Shown: piece by piece, positions 7,566 to 15,681 of the stretch
Position numbering within the stretch: the stretch's first letter is position 1
Layout: the number at the start of each line of letters is the position of its first letter
Assembly: GCA_964585635.1 (NCBI GenBank)
Contig: CAZPEV010000011.1
Coordinates: forward strand, 1 to 34,907
From: CAZPEV01 sp964585635
GTDB lineage: Bacteria; Zixibacteria; MSB-5A5; GN15; JAAZOE01
Reading direction: 5' to 3'
Length of the DNA: 34,907 nt
The notes under the pieces: generated by a model
What the model was told of the DNA's origin: nothing
Databases searched by the model: none
Seen by the model: the letters and a program-made list of their open reading frames with translations, nothing else
Program-made: the position numbers and the translations under genes

Positions 7566-8319
7566 ATTCCGCCCGTAATAGTTTCATATCTGCCCAGGTA
7601 TCGCGCTTAGACTCCGGAAACCGCAACAAGGCCGCCGGATGATAAGGCACCAACAAGGGCGTTTCCGCGAAGCGATGCCATCGCCCCCGCAGTTTACCCA
7701 ACGGCACCGCCGTCTCCAACAGGCCGTGGGCGGCAATCCGCCCAAGCGCGCAGATCAGCGATGGCTTAATCAGACGGATTTGCTCCTTTAGGTACGGCAG
7801 GCAGGCCTTCATTTCATCCGGCTGAGGATCGCGATTGTCGGGCGGGCGACACTTCAGAATATTGGCGATATAGACGTCCTGGCGATTGAATCCGGTCGCC
7901 GCCAGGATCTTATCCAGCAGTTTGCCCGCACGCCCGACAAACGGCTCTCCCTGAAGGTCTTCATCCCGCCCGGGCGCCTCCCCGATAAACATGATCTTCG
8001 CCTGCGGATGGCCGACGCCATACACGAATTTGGTGCGCGTGTATCCCAGCGGGCATCTAGTACAGGTGCAAATCGCCTCACGGTGCTCCTCCAGACTGGC
8101 ATAGCACGGTCCCTCCGGTACAATCGGCGCCGTTTCAAGAAACGACACTTGCCGGTCGCTCGCCGGCCCCGTCTGGGAATCCATATTGGATTGAGACCTC
8201 ATTGGCGATGCCTGGGACCGGATTTCAAAAATAATCTCCCGGTGCCCCAATTCGGCCTGACACTCCAACGCCCGCCGGGCCAGGTCATAGAGATCCTTGA
8301 ATTCATCACCGTTTGCCAT
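7525..8319 (-). CDS. Uracil-DNA glycosylase, family 4 (iron-sulfur)
   Basis: A 264-residue protein that removes uracil from DNA in base excision repair. The glycosylase core begins near residue 75. The four cysteines expected to bind a 4Fe-4S cluster are C86, C89, C157 and C173 (CTRC; LKC; KAC). Motif 1 is GEAPGRDED at 113-121 and the C-terminal motif is HPAALL at 227-232. Residues 1-74 are an extension of low complexity with no clear domain; such extensions occur in family 4 and 5 enzymes fused to small helical N-termini. It overlaps coaBC by 14 bases and dnaB by 41, so it is embedded in the coaBC-dnaB transcript. Confidence 0.93.
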   Translation of the reverse strand: MANGDEFKDLYDLARRALECQAELGHREIIFEIRSQASPMRSQSNMDSQTGPASDRQVSFLETAPIVPEGPCYASLEEHREAICTCTRCPLGYTRTKFVYGVGHPQAKIMFIGEAPGRDEDLQGEPFVGRAGKLLDKILAATGFNRQDVYIANILKCRPPDNRDPQPDEMKACLPYLKEQIRLIKPSLICALGRIAAHGLLETAVPLGKLRGRWHRFAETPLLVPYHPAALLRFPESKRDTWADMKLLRAEYERLHGDQQQTGD

Positions 8320-9508
8320 CGGTCGTCAGGTACTCCCAAATCTTTTGGGCCACGACATCCTTGTCGTCACGATCGATCCGGCGCTGATCGCCGGACCGGG
8401 ATATAATCGTTACCCGATTGGTATCCGTTTCAAACCCCGCTCCCTCTTCCAGAGGGTTATTAACGATAATATAATCAAGCCGTTTATCGTTCAATTTATT
8501 TCTGGCGTTTTCGACATCGTTTTCGGTCTCCAGCGCGAATCCTACGACCACCTGGGTGTCGCGCCTGATGCCCGCCACGGATTTAAGAATATCGACCGTC
8601 GGCTCCAACTCGATGACCAAGGTGGCTCCGGTTTTCTTTATCTTATGATCTGCCCTTCTCGCAGGACGATAGTCGGCCGGGGCGGCGGCCATAATGAGAT
8701 AATCGACGGATGGAAACCGGGTCGTCACCGCCGCAGCCATCTCCTCGGTGGTTTCCACCCTGACGACGCGCATGCCGAGAGGATCAGGCAACGCTACCGG
8801 CCCGGTGATCAAGGTCACGTTCCCCCCCAGATGCATCGCCTGGCGCGCCAGCGCAAAGCCCATCTTGCCCGACGAGCGATTGGAAATGAAACGGATCGGG
8901 TCGAGCCCTTCACGGCAAGGACCGGCTGTGACCAGAATCGCCTTGCCCGCCAGCGGTCCCTGCGGTTCCAGTTCGCCGGCGACTATTTCAAAGATTTCGT
9001 CCGGCTCCGCCATCCGGCCTGGCCCGAAACTCTGGCAGGCCATTTCGCCGACGCCGACATCGGCGATGATATATCCATATCCTCGAAGAATCTCCAGATT
9101 TTTCTGGACGGCCGGGTTGGCCCACATGCCCTCGTTCATCGCCGGGACCAATATGATCTTCCGGCGTGTGGCGCACAGGATGGCGGCCAGAAGCGTCCCG
9201 CAGTGGCCATGGGCGATCTGGGCGATGAAATCGGCCGTCGCCGGCGCGATGACAAAGATATCGGGCCATTCGGCAAAACTGATATGATGGGTGGCGAAGT
9301 ACCGACCGACCGGAAACATTTCCACCGCCGCCTCCCGGCCGGTGAGCGATTCAAAGGTTAGGGGCGTAACGAACTTGGTGGCGGCCTCGGTCATGACCAC
9401 CTGCACGTCGGCCCCGGCCTTGACCAGCAGGCGGGTCAGATAAGCCGATTTGTAAGCGGCGATGCCGCCGGTGACACCCAGGATAATTTTGCGATTGGCC
9501 AGTCTCAT
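8306..9508 (-). CDS. coaBC: Bifunctional phosphopantothenoylcysteine decarboxylase/synthetase
   Basis: A 400-residue enzyme making 4'-phosphopantetheine for coenzyme A. An in-frame GTG at 9550 gives 14 extra residues but runs into smg; the ATG at 9508 matches the family start (MRLANRKIILGVTGGIAA) and I use it. The CoaC flavoprotein half shows catalytic His75 in HHISFAEWPD, PAMNEGMW at 122-129 and Cys158 in the flap (MACQSFGPGRM). The CoaB half begins at about 188 with ILVTAGPCREGLDPIRFISN and carries the KIKK lysine motif further on. It starts 13 bases after smg and overlaps the glycosylase gene. Confidence 0.96.
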   Translation of the reverse strand: MRLANRKIILGVTGGIAAYKSAYLTRLLVKAGADVQVVMTEAATKFVTPLTFESLTGREAAVEMFPVGRYFATHHISFAEWPDIFVIAPATADFIAQIAHGHCGTLLAAILCATRRKIILVPAMNEGMWANPAVQKNLEILRGYGYIIADVGVGEMACQSFGPGRMAEPDEIFEIVAGELEPQGPLAGKAILVTAGPCREGLDPIRFISNRSSGKMGFALARQAMHLGGNVTLITGPVALPDPLGMRVVRVETTEEMAAAVTTRFPSVDYLIMAAAPADYRPARRADHKIKKTGATLVIELEPTVDILKSVAGIRRDTQVVVGFALETENDVENARNKLNDKRLDYIIVNNPLEEGAGFETDTNRVTIISRSGDQRRIDRDDKDVVAQKIWEYLTTDGKR

Positions 9509-9521
9509 GAAAGCGACCGAA

Positions 9522-9995
9522 TTAATTGATCGGTTCACTTTCCGGGTCACCGACCCAGACGGCTAAAGGAAGCTCGGGAACACCCATGTCAAACATGGTT
9601 GCCGAGGCCAAGAGTTTGATGTCATTGGTGTCGATCGGGCCGGTACCGAAAAGCAAGCAGCGGTCCAGTATCATTTCCATCTGCTCGGCGGTCAGAATCC
9701 CCAGGTGCCGGAGCTGCAACAGGTAACCATACGCCTCCGGCGAAATCATCTTCCGCTCGGCGTCAGATAGCACCCGCACCGACTTGCTGCTGATCTCCTT
9801 CGTGCGGGTTGAGAAACTGTCGGGATAATCCTCAAAATGCTTCAACAGCCAGTTATAGGCGGAGGATATCTCATTGTGGGTAAATCCCATCGACCGGAGG
9901 TCGGCGGACATGTCATCAAGGCTGCCCAGATTCCCCTGCTGGTCGCTGAGCTGACTCATCAAATAGACGACTATTTCCAAAATTCGATCGTGCAC
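9522..9995 (-). CDS. smg: DUF494/Smg family protein
   Basis: A 157-residue protein starting at GTG 9995, with GAGG seven bases upstream. The N-terminus MHDRILEIVVYLMSQLSDQ and the following helix-turn-helix-like segment (DLRSMGFTHNEISSAYNWLL) are typical of DUF494, as is the C-terminal SPEAYGYLLQLRHLGIL, where Smg proteins carry a small helical domain. The molecular function is not known. In many Proteobacteria smg lies next to dprA or topA; here it lies between purH and coaBC. It is mostly helical and has no signal peptide or membrane segment. Confidence 0.85.
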   Translation of the reverse strand: MHDRILEIVVYLMSQLSDQQGNLGSLDDMSADLRSMGFTHNEISSAYNWLLKHFEDYPDSFSTRTKEISSKSVRVLSDAERKMISPEAYGYLLQLRHLGILTAEQMEMILDRCLLFGTGPIDTNDIKLLASATMFDMGVPELPLAVWVGDPESEPIN

Positions 9996-10066
9996 TCGTT
10001 CCTCATGCCTGTATACTCTGCCTCAATGTAAAGAGAGTTTGAAAGGTTGGCAAGCGGTTTTGCTCG

Positions 10067-11641
10067 CTAATGCTTGAAATGCCGAATGCCCGTGAATACC
10101 ATGCTGACACCCAGGCGGTCGGCGGCAGCAATTACTTCCGGATCACCCTTTGAACCACCCGGTTGGATAAAGGCGGTAACTCCGCTCTGGGCAACCACTT
10201 CAAGGCCGTCTGGCATAGGAAAGAAAGCGTCGGAAGCACACGTGCCCCCCTTGGCCCGATCTCCCGCCCGCTTGATCGCCAGAAGCGAGGAATCAACCCG
10301 CGACGTCTGTCCCATACCGATGCCGACCGTCGCCTTTCCCTGACAAATCAACACCGCATTGGATTTGACATGTTTGACCAGCCTAAAACCGAATATCAGC
10401 GACTCCATCTCCGCCTCGGTCGGCTTATTTCTGGTGGGAATGGTTATGGTCTGGGGATCCAGATCAATATCATCCGGCGTCTGTACCAGCAGGCCGCCGC
10501 GGACATATTTATACACTCGTTCGGGGCGGGGCAGATTCTGCATCATCGTCGGCAGCGATAGCAGCCGCCGGGTCTTCTTCTTCTGCAACAGAGCCAGCGC
10601 TTCCTCGGTGAACCCGGGCGCCAGGATGCACTCGACAAAATGGGTTTCATGCAGAAGCTGAGCAGTATCCATGTCAACGACGTGGTTTAGTCCGATTATC
10701 GACCCGAAGGCCGACAACGGGTCCGATTCATATGCCAGCCGATAGGCTTCCGCCAGCGTCTGGGATGATGCCGCGCCACAGGGATTGGCATGCTTGACCA
10801 CCGCGGCAAACGGGTCACTGTACTCCAGCAGCATGTCCAAGGTGGCGTCGATATCGGCAATATTGTTGTACGAAAGCTCCTTGCCGGCATGCTGAACGGC
10901 ATCGGCCAGCGTCACCCCGGAAAACCCTTTCAGGCGATAGAATCCGGCCGCCTGGTGCGGATTTTCGCCGTAACGGAGGTCCTGTTTCTTGGTAAACGAA
11001 AGATCGACGACGTCGCCCGCCGCTGTTGTCGACGTCTTTCCCTGACGGTCGGCGAAGTAGGCCATAATCGCCGTGTCGTAGCGGGATGTGAGCGTGAAAG
11101 CCTTGCCGGCCATTCTCTCGCGGAACGGGGCCGAAACCTGACCGTCATTCTCCTCCATCTCCTGGATCAGGGCGCCGTAGTCGGCGGGATCGGTGATAAC
11201 GGTCGCGGAGTCGAAATTCTTGGCGGCGGCGCGGATCATCGTCGGACCGCCGATATCAATATTCTCAATCTTGTCTTCATCCGACGCTTTGGGATCGAGC
11301 ACCGTCTGCTCGAATGGATACAGGCTGACGACGACCAAATCGATCGCCTTGTACTCCTGCTGGGCCATCTCGGTCTGATGCTCCTGGTCATCCCGTTTGA
11401 ACAGTATGCCGGCATGGACCTTGGGATGAAGCGTCTTGACTCGGCCGTCGAGAATTTCCGGCGCCCCGGTGAAGGTGGCCACCGAAATGACATGCACGCC
11501 GGCTTTCTTCAGCGCCGACAACGTGCCGCCGGTCGAGATAATTTCCACACCCATCATATCCAGGCGCTTGCCCAAATCCGCCAGCCCCGATTTGTCCGAA
11601 ACCGAAATCAAGGCCCGTTTTATTCTGACCAGATCCTGCAT
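10067..11641 (-). CDS. purH: Bifunctional AICAR formyltransferase/IMP cyclohydrolase
   Basis: A 524-residue enzyme doing the last two steps of de novo purine synthesis, AICAR to FAICAR to IMP. The N-terminal cyclohydrolase (MGS-like) domain shows SVSDKSGL at 13-20, ISTGGT at 35-40 and DGRVKTLHPKVHAGIL at 65-80. The formyltransferase domain shows RYGENPHQ at 223-230 and the catalytic Lys283-His284 in VVKHANPCG, and ends SMVFTGIRHFKH as usual. The ATG at 11641 is seven bases after GGAGG. It follows purC by 13 bases and is the last purine gene of the trio. Confidence 0.98.
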   Translation of the reverse strand: MQDLVRIKRALISVSDKSGLADLGKRLDMMGVEIISTGGTLSALKKAGVHVISVATFTGAPEILDGRVKTLHPKVHAGILFKRDDQEHQTEMAQQEYKAIDLVVVSLYPFEQTVLDPKASDEDKIENIDIGGPTMIRAAAKNFDSATVITDPADYGALIQEMEENDGQVSAPFRERMAGKAFTLTSRYDTAIMAYFADRQGKTSTTAAGDVVDLSFTKKQDLRYGENPHQAAGFYRLKGFSGVTLADAVQHAGKELSYNNIADIDATLDMLLEYSDPFAAVVKHANPCGAASSQTLAEAYRLAYESDPLSAFGSIIGLNHVVDMDTAQLLHETHFVECILAPGFTEEALALLQKKKTRRLLSLPTMMQNLPRPERVYKYVRGGLLVQTPDDIDLDPQTITIPTRNKPTEAEMESLIFGFRLVKHVKSNAVLICQGKATVGIGMGQTSRVDSSLLAIKRAGDRAKGGTCASDAFFPMPDGLEVVAQSGVTAFIQPGGSKGDPEVIAAADRLGVSMVFTGIRHFKH

Positions 11642-11654
11642 GCAGAACCCTCCG

Positions 11655-12545
11655 TTACCGCGTTAATCGTGCGACGACTTCTTCATACTTCCGCAACGCT
11701 TCCTTCACCACCGGCTCGGGAAGGGCGGGGGCCGGATACGTCTTATCCCAATCGAGCGTCTCAAGATAATCCCGAATGATCTGCTTGTCAAACGATGGCT
11801 GGGATCTTCCGGGCGAATAGCTGTCGGCCGGCCAGAATCGCGAGGAATCGGGCGACAGGACTTCGTCTATCACGATGAACCGGTCGCCATCGAACCCGAA
11901 TTCGAATTTGGTGTCGGCGATGATGATGCCCCGGCTGAGGGCATATTCGGCGGCGGCGCGATAAACCGCCAGCGATGTGTCGCGACAAAGCTCGGCCGTT
12001 TTCCGGCCGACGGCCGCGACCATTCTCTCATACGATATGTTCTCGTCATGTCCCGCCTCGGCCTTGGTTGAGGGGGTAAAGATCGGCTCCGGCAACCGGC
12101 TCGCCTCCTGAAGATTGTCGGGGAAGGCCAGCCCATGGATAACCGACGCCCCGCCGGCGCGAGCCGCCTTGTACTCCTTCCAGAGCGAGCCGGAGATATA
12201 GCCTCGGACGATACATTCGATATCGATCCGGTCCGCCTTCTTGACAATCATCGACCGACCCTCAAGAATATTGCCATACTTCCGCAGGCCTGCGGGAAAT
12301 CGATCGACGTCGGCCGTGATCAAATGGTTGGCGGCGACATCCTTCAGATAATCAAACCAGAACACGGAAATCGCGGTCAGCAGCGCCCCGCGTCCCGGAA
12401 TACCGTTGGGCATGATGACGTCGAAGGCGGAGATCCGATCGGTGGCCACAATCAGCAGGCTGTCCCCCAGGTCGTAGACGTCGCGCACCTTGCCGCGCGA
12501 ATGCAGCGGGTACTCCGCTATGTTGGTGGTCAAGACTTCCTTCAT
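11655..12545 (-). CDS. purC: SAICAR synthetase (PurC)
   Basis: A 296-residue ligase joining aspartate to CAIR in purine synthesis. It is the longer PurC type seen also in eukaryotic and many FCB proteins. Motifs: RGKVRDVYD at 17-25 (nucleotide-binding loop), TDRISAFD at 35-42, IECIVRGYISGS at 109-120, then KFEFGFDG and DEVLSPDSSRFWP in the C-terminal half. Start and upstream stop overlap as ATGA with purN, indicating translational coupling. Confidence 0.97.
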   Translation of the reverse strand: MKEVLTTNIAEYPLHSRGKVRDVYDLGDSLLIVATDRISAFDVIMPNGIPGRGALLTAISVFWFDYLKDVAANHLITADVDRFPAGLRKYGNILEGRSMIVKKADRIDIECIVRGYISGSLWKEYKAARAGGASVIHGLAFPDNLQEASRLPEPIFTPSTKAEAGHDENISYERMVAAVGRKTAELCRDTSLAVYRAAAEYALSRGIIIADTKFEFGFDGDRFIVIDEVLSPDSSRFWPADSYSPGRSQPSFDKQIIRDYLETLDWDKTYPAPALPEPVVKEALRKYEEVVARLTR

Positions 12546-13153
12546 TGCAGGCTTCCCTTCAAAATCTTATCACACAGATCGCTGATGACCGCGGGATACA
12601 GCGCATGCTCAACCTCCAGCACCCGCGCGGCCAGCGTTTCCGGCGTGTCATCCGGCCGCACCGGCACCTTTTGGCAGGCCAGAATTTGACCATGGTCGTA
12701 GACCTCATCGACCAGATGCACCGTCACACCGGTCTCCCTTTCTTTATTGGCGATAACCGCTTCATGCACATGCAGGCCATACATTCCCTTGCCGCCGTAC
12801 CGGGGCAGAATCCCCGGATGGATGTTGACCACCCGTCCTCTGAAGCGGCTGATTATCACCGGCGACACCATCTTCAAATACCCGGCCAAGGCGATCAGGT
12901 CGATCCGATGCGACTGCAGCAGATTCAACAACTGCTGATCCGCGGCGGCGCCGTCGGAAAAATCCTTCCGCCGATGGACGACCCGATCGATACCGGCTTT
13001 TTCGGCCCGGATCAGACCATAGGCGTCGGGGCTGCTGGAGACGACCAGGGCAACCTTGGCCGGAATCGTTCCATCCTGACAGCGGTCGATGATCGCCTGA
13101 AGGTTGGATCCCGAACCGGAGATAAACACCGCCAATTGCGCCAGCCTATTCAT
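12542..13153 (-). CDS. purN: Phosphoribosylglycinamide formyltransferase (PurN)
   Basis: A 203-residue enzyme converting GAR to formyl-GAR with 10-formyltetrahydrofolate. An open frame reaches 13219, but the ATG at 13153 has GGGGGAG about seven bases upstream and gives the normal start (MNRLAQLAVFISGSGSNLQA). The catalytic triad is visible as Asn110 and His112 in NIHPGILPRYGGKGMYG and Asp149 in HLVDEVYDHG. It heads the purN-purC-purH cluster; the 206-bp gap upstream (13154-13359) is the likely place for its promoter, but I see no strong -35/-10 pair and no purine riboswitch there. Confidence 0.96.
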   Translation of the reverse strand: MNRLAQLAVFISGSGSNLQAIIDRCQDGTIPAKVALVVSSSPDAYGLIRAEKAGIDRVVHRRKDFSDGAAADQQLLNLLQSHRIDLIALAGYLKMVSPVIISRFRGRVVNIHPGILPRYGGKGMYGLHVHEAVIANKERETGVTVHLVDEVYDHGQILACQKVPVRPDDTPETLAARVLEVEHALYPAVISDLCDKILKGSLQ

Positions 13154-13359
13154 ACCCGTCTCCCCCGCTCTTGGCTTCGGCGATTCCATGTCTGCCTTCA
13201 ATCGTACTCCATCGATCACCCGGTTGACACCCTCTTCACGCTTACCCGTCAGAGCAAGATAAGATTACGGATTCTCCCACCGGAGGCAAGCCCTTTTTGG
13301 CTTTTGGCGCGGTCGCTGTTCCGATTTGTTCTGCGGCCGGGGCGGCGGGCGGGGAACTG

Positions 13360-14145
13360 TTACGGCATCACTCGTTGAAGGAATTGCTCTAATCGAAAAT
13401 TGAAGTGCTCGGGAGCCTCCATATTGAGCATATGTCCCACATCGGGGACGATGTCGATCTCCGAGGAGACGATGTTCTGGTGAAGCTGCCGGGCCAGGGG
13501 CAAAAAGCTGCGATCTTTTTCGCCGACGAAGATCAGCGTTGGAACGGTGATCCCCTTCGCTCCGTCGATATCGTTTCGTGCTGGATAAGTCCCCCGCTTG
13601 GGGTCAAGCCAGATGTGGCCGCAGTGGTCGGCCATCATTTCCGCCAATTCGCGGCGCAAAGACTCGTTGCGGTTGGCATAGTAGAACAGAGTAGTTCTCA
13701 TCCAACGCCGCTTGGCCTCCTCGACGCCGCGCGCCACCGCCACCTCGCACAGGTCGGTGACCTTGCGGGGCGTGGCGAATCCGCCGGCTGAGGTATCGAC
13801 CAACGTCAGCGACCGGAGTGCTTCAGGATGGTCGATGGCAAAGGCTAATGCCGTCGCCCCGCCCATAGACAGCCCGACCAGATGAACCCGGCCCAATTCC
13901 AGGCGCTCAATCAGTCGTTGAAGATCGCCGACCCGATCGTCCAGGGAATACCCGCTATCCGGGCAGCGTGACTGGCCATGGCCGCGTGAATCGTAGGTGA
14001 TAACCCGGTACTTGCCGGAGAAATACTCCACCTGAAGCCGCCACATGCGATGATCCAACGTGAATCCGTGCAGGAACAGAAGCGGCAGGCCGCTTCCCTG
14101 CGAGGCAAAATAGAGGGAAATCTCACCGATATCAATTGTCGGCAC
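13360..14145 (-). CDS. Alpha/beta-hydrolase fold protein
   Basis: A 261-residue cytoplasmic hydrolase of the 3-oxoadipate enol-lactonase/esterase-like group. The oxyanion-hole HGFTLDHRMW is at 26-35, the nucleophile elbow GLSMGG at 91-96 gives Ser93, and the other catalytic residues are Asp211 (GEKDRS) and His238 (DVGHMLNMEAPEHF). No signal peptide is seen. Substrate cannot be told from sequence: PcaD-type lactonases, carboxylesterases and C-C hydrolases share this pattern and no aromatic degradation genes are nearby. The start is GTG at 14145, 28 bases after glnA, so it is probably co-transcribed with glnA. Confidence 0.88.
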   Translation of the reverse strand: MPTIDIGEISLYFASQGSGLPLLFLHGFTLDHRMWRLQVEYFSGKYRVITYDSRGHGQSRCPDSGYSLDDRVGDLQRLIERLELGRVHLVGLSMGGATALAFAIDHPEALRSLTLVDTSAGGFATPRKVTDLCEVAVARGVEEAKRRWMRTTLFYYANRNESLRRELAEMMADHCGHIWLDPKRGTYPARNDIDGAKGITVPTLIFVGEKDRSFLPLARQLHQNIVSSEIDIVPDVGHMLNMEAPEHFNFRLEQFLQRVMP

Positions 14146-14173
14146 GTGATGATCCTATCATGTTCCCGGCGAC

Positions 14174-15499
14174 CTACAGCATAGGCAGGAAATTGTCTAT
14201 TTCGTACTGGCTGACATGGATACGATAGGCGTCCCATTCGACGCGTTTGTTGGCCAGCAACTGCTCGAAGACATGATCGCCGAGCGTGTCTCGGACGAGA
14301 CTGGATTTTTCCGTAACGCTGATCGCCTCCTCCAGCGTCCCCGGCAACGACGGTATCGCCATCTGCTCCCGCTCCCGCGGCGTCATATCAAAAATATTTT
14401 GTTCCACCGGATCGGGCAGTTGATACTTCATCTCGATCCCCTTGAGACCGGCCGCCAGCAGGACGGCAAAGGCCAAATAGGGGTTGCCGGCGGGATCGGG
14501 GGAACGGACCTCGATCCGGGTCGACTTTTCCTTGCCGACTTTGTACATCGGCACCCGAACCAACGAGGATCGATTGCGTCGTCCCCAGGAAATATAGACG
14601 GGCGCTTCATATCCTGGAACCAGCCGTTTGTAGGAATTGACCCATTGGTTGGTGATCAGACAGATTTCACGGATATGAGTCAGAATTCCGGCCGTGAACT
14701 GCTTGGCCAGAACCGATAGCTTGTATTGATCGTCGGGATCAAAGAACAGATTCCGTCCATTCTCAAAAATCGACATATGCGTGTGCATTCCGGAGCCGTT
14801 TTCATGAAGCAGCGGCTTCGGCATAAAGGTCGCGTAGTATCCTTCGTTTTGGGCGATCTCCTTGACAATGAAGCGATAGAGTTGGGCAAAATCGGCCATG
14901 ACCAGCGCGTCCTGGTATTTCAGGTCGATTTCCTGCTGCGATGGCGCCACCTCATGATGAGAGCATTCCACCGCGATACCGATCATCTCGAGGGCATTGA
15001 CCGTCTTCTTGCGAAGGGTGGTCCCGATATCCACCGTGGCGTAGTCGAAATACCCGCCGTGGTCTAGCGCTTCCGGCGTCTTGTCGTTCTTGAAATAAAA
15101 ATACTCGATCTCCGGGCCGGTGTAAAATGTCCAGCGCTTTTCCTTCAGCTTGGCCAGCGCCCGCCGCAAGACATGGCGGGGATCACCGGCATACGGCTGC
15201 CCATGTGGCGTTTCGATATCGCAAAACATCATCGCCACCTTCTCCCCGCCGATCAGCCAGGGGAAGATTCGGAAGGAACGGAGATCCGGCACCGCCATCA
15301 AGTCCGACTCTTCGATCCGGACAAACCCTTCCACCGACGAACCATCGAATCCTTGGCCGGTTTCGAGAACTTCTTCGATCTCCGACCGGGTAATCGCCAT
15401 CCCCTTGAGTCGCCCGAGAATATCGGTGAAGCAAAGCCTGATAAACTTGACTCCGGCTTCGTCAATCTGCTGGAGAATCTGTTCCTTGGTCTTCGTCAT
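14174..15499 (-). CDS. glnA: Glutamine synthetase, type I (GSI-alpha-like)
   Basis: A 441-residue enzyme making glutamine from glutamate, ammonia and ATP, normally a dodecamer. Seen: FDGSSVEGF at 51-59, GPEIEYF at 128-134 with metal ligands Glu130 and Glu132, NGSGMHTHMS at 234-243, RLVPGYEAPVYISW at 292-305 and RIEVRSPDPAGNPY at 328-341. The length and lack of the ~25-residue insertion indicate the alpha subtype. At the place of the adenylylated Tyr of the beta subtype (NLYDLPP) it has NIFDMTP, with Phe370, so adenylylation cannot control it. Arg61 in EGFVRIEESD corresponds to the feedback-inhibition arginine of Bacillus-type enzymes. ATG at 15499 follows GAGGAG. The gap 15500-15681 should hold its promoter, but I find no convincing sigma-70 or sigma-54 site. 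Confidence 0.97.
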   Translation of the reverse strand: MTKTKEQILQQIDEAGVKFIRLCFTDILGRLKGMAITRSEIEEVLETGQGFDGSSVEGFVRIEESDLMAVPDLRSFRIFPWLIGGEKVAMMFCDIETPHGQPYAGDPRHVLRRALAKLKEKRWTFYTGPEIEYFYFKNDKTPEALDHGGYFDYATVDIGTTLRKKTVNALEMIGIAVECSHHEVAPSQQEIDLKYQDALVMADFAQLYRFIVKEIAQNEGYYATFMPKPLLHENGSGMHTHMSIFENGRNLFFDPDDQYKLSVLAKQFTAGILTHIREICLITNQWVNSYKRLVPGYEAPVYISWGRRNRSSLVRVPMYKVGKEKSTRIEVRSPDPAGNPYLAFAVLLAAGLKGIEMKYQLPDPVEQNIFDMTPREREQMAIPSLPGTLEEAISVTEKSSLVRDTLGDHVFEQLLANKRVEWDAYRIHVSQYEIDNFLPML

Positions 15500-15681
15500 C
15501 GTTGCTCCTCGCCCGGCTGAGGGGGCATCATGTTAGCGTCCGCAGAAACAAATGGCAAAATCCATATACGTATCGTTTCCTCTCAAATATCGGATAAATA
15601 TGGGATTTTATTATGGCGCCGGCCCTGATTAATAGCCGATTGCCCGACAACGACATATCGGCCAGACGGACGGGGAAGATT

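Noticed and set aside
8297..9361. A 354-codon plus-strand frame opposite coaBC.
   Set aside because: Antisense shadow; coaBC shows all active-site residues.
10790..11779. A 329-codon plus-strand frame opposite purH and purC.
   Set aside because: It crosses two intact minus-strand genes and has no family match.
15500..15681. Promoter or sigma-54 site for glnA.
   Set aside because: Only weak three- or four-of-six matches and no TGGC-N8-TTGC pattern.
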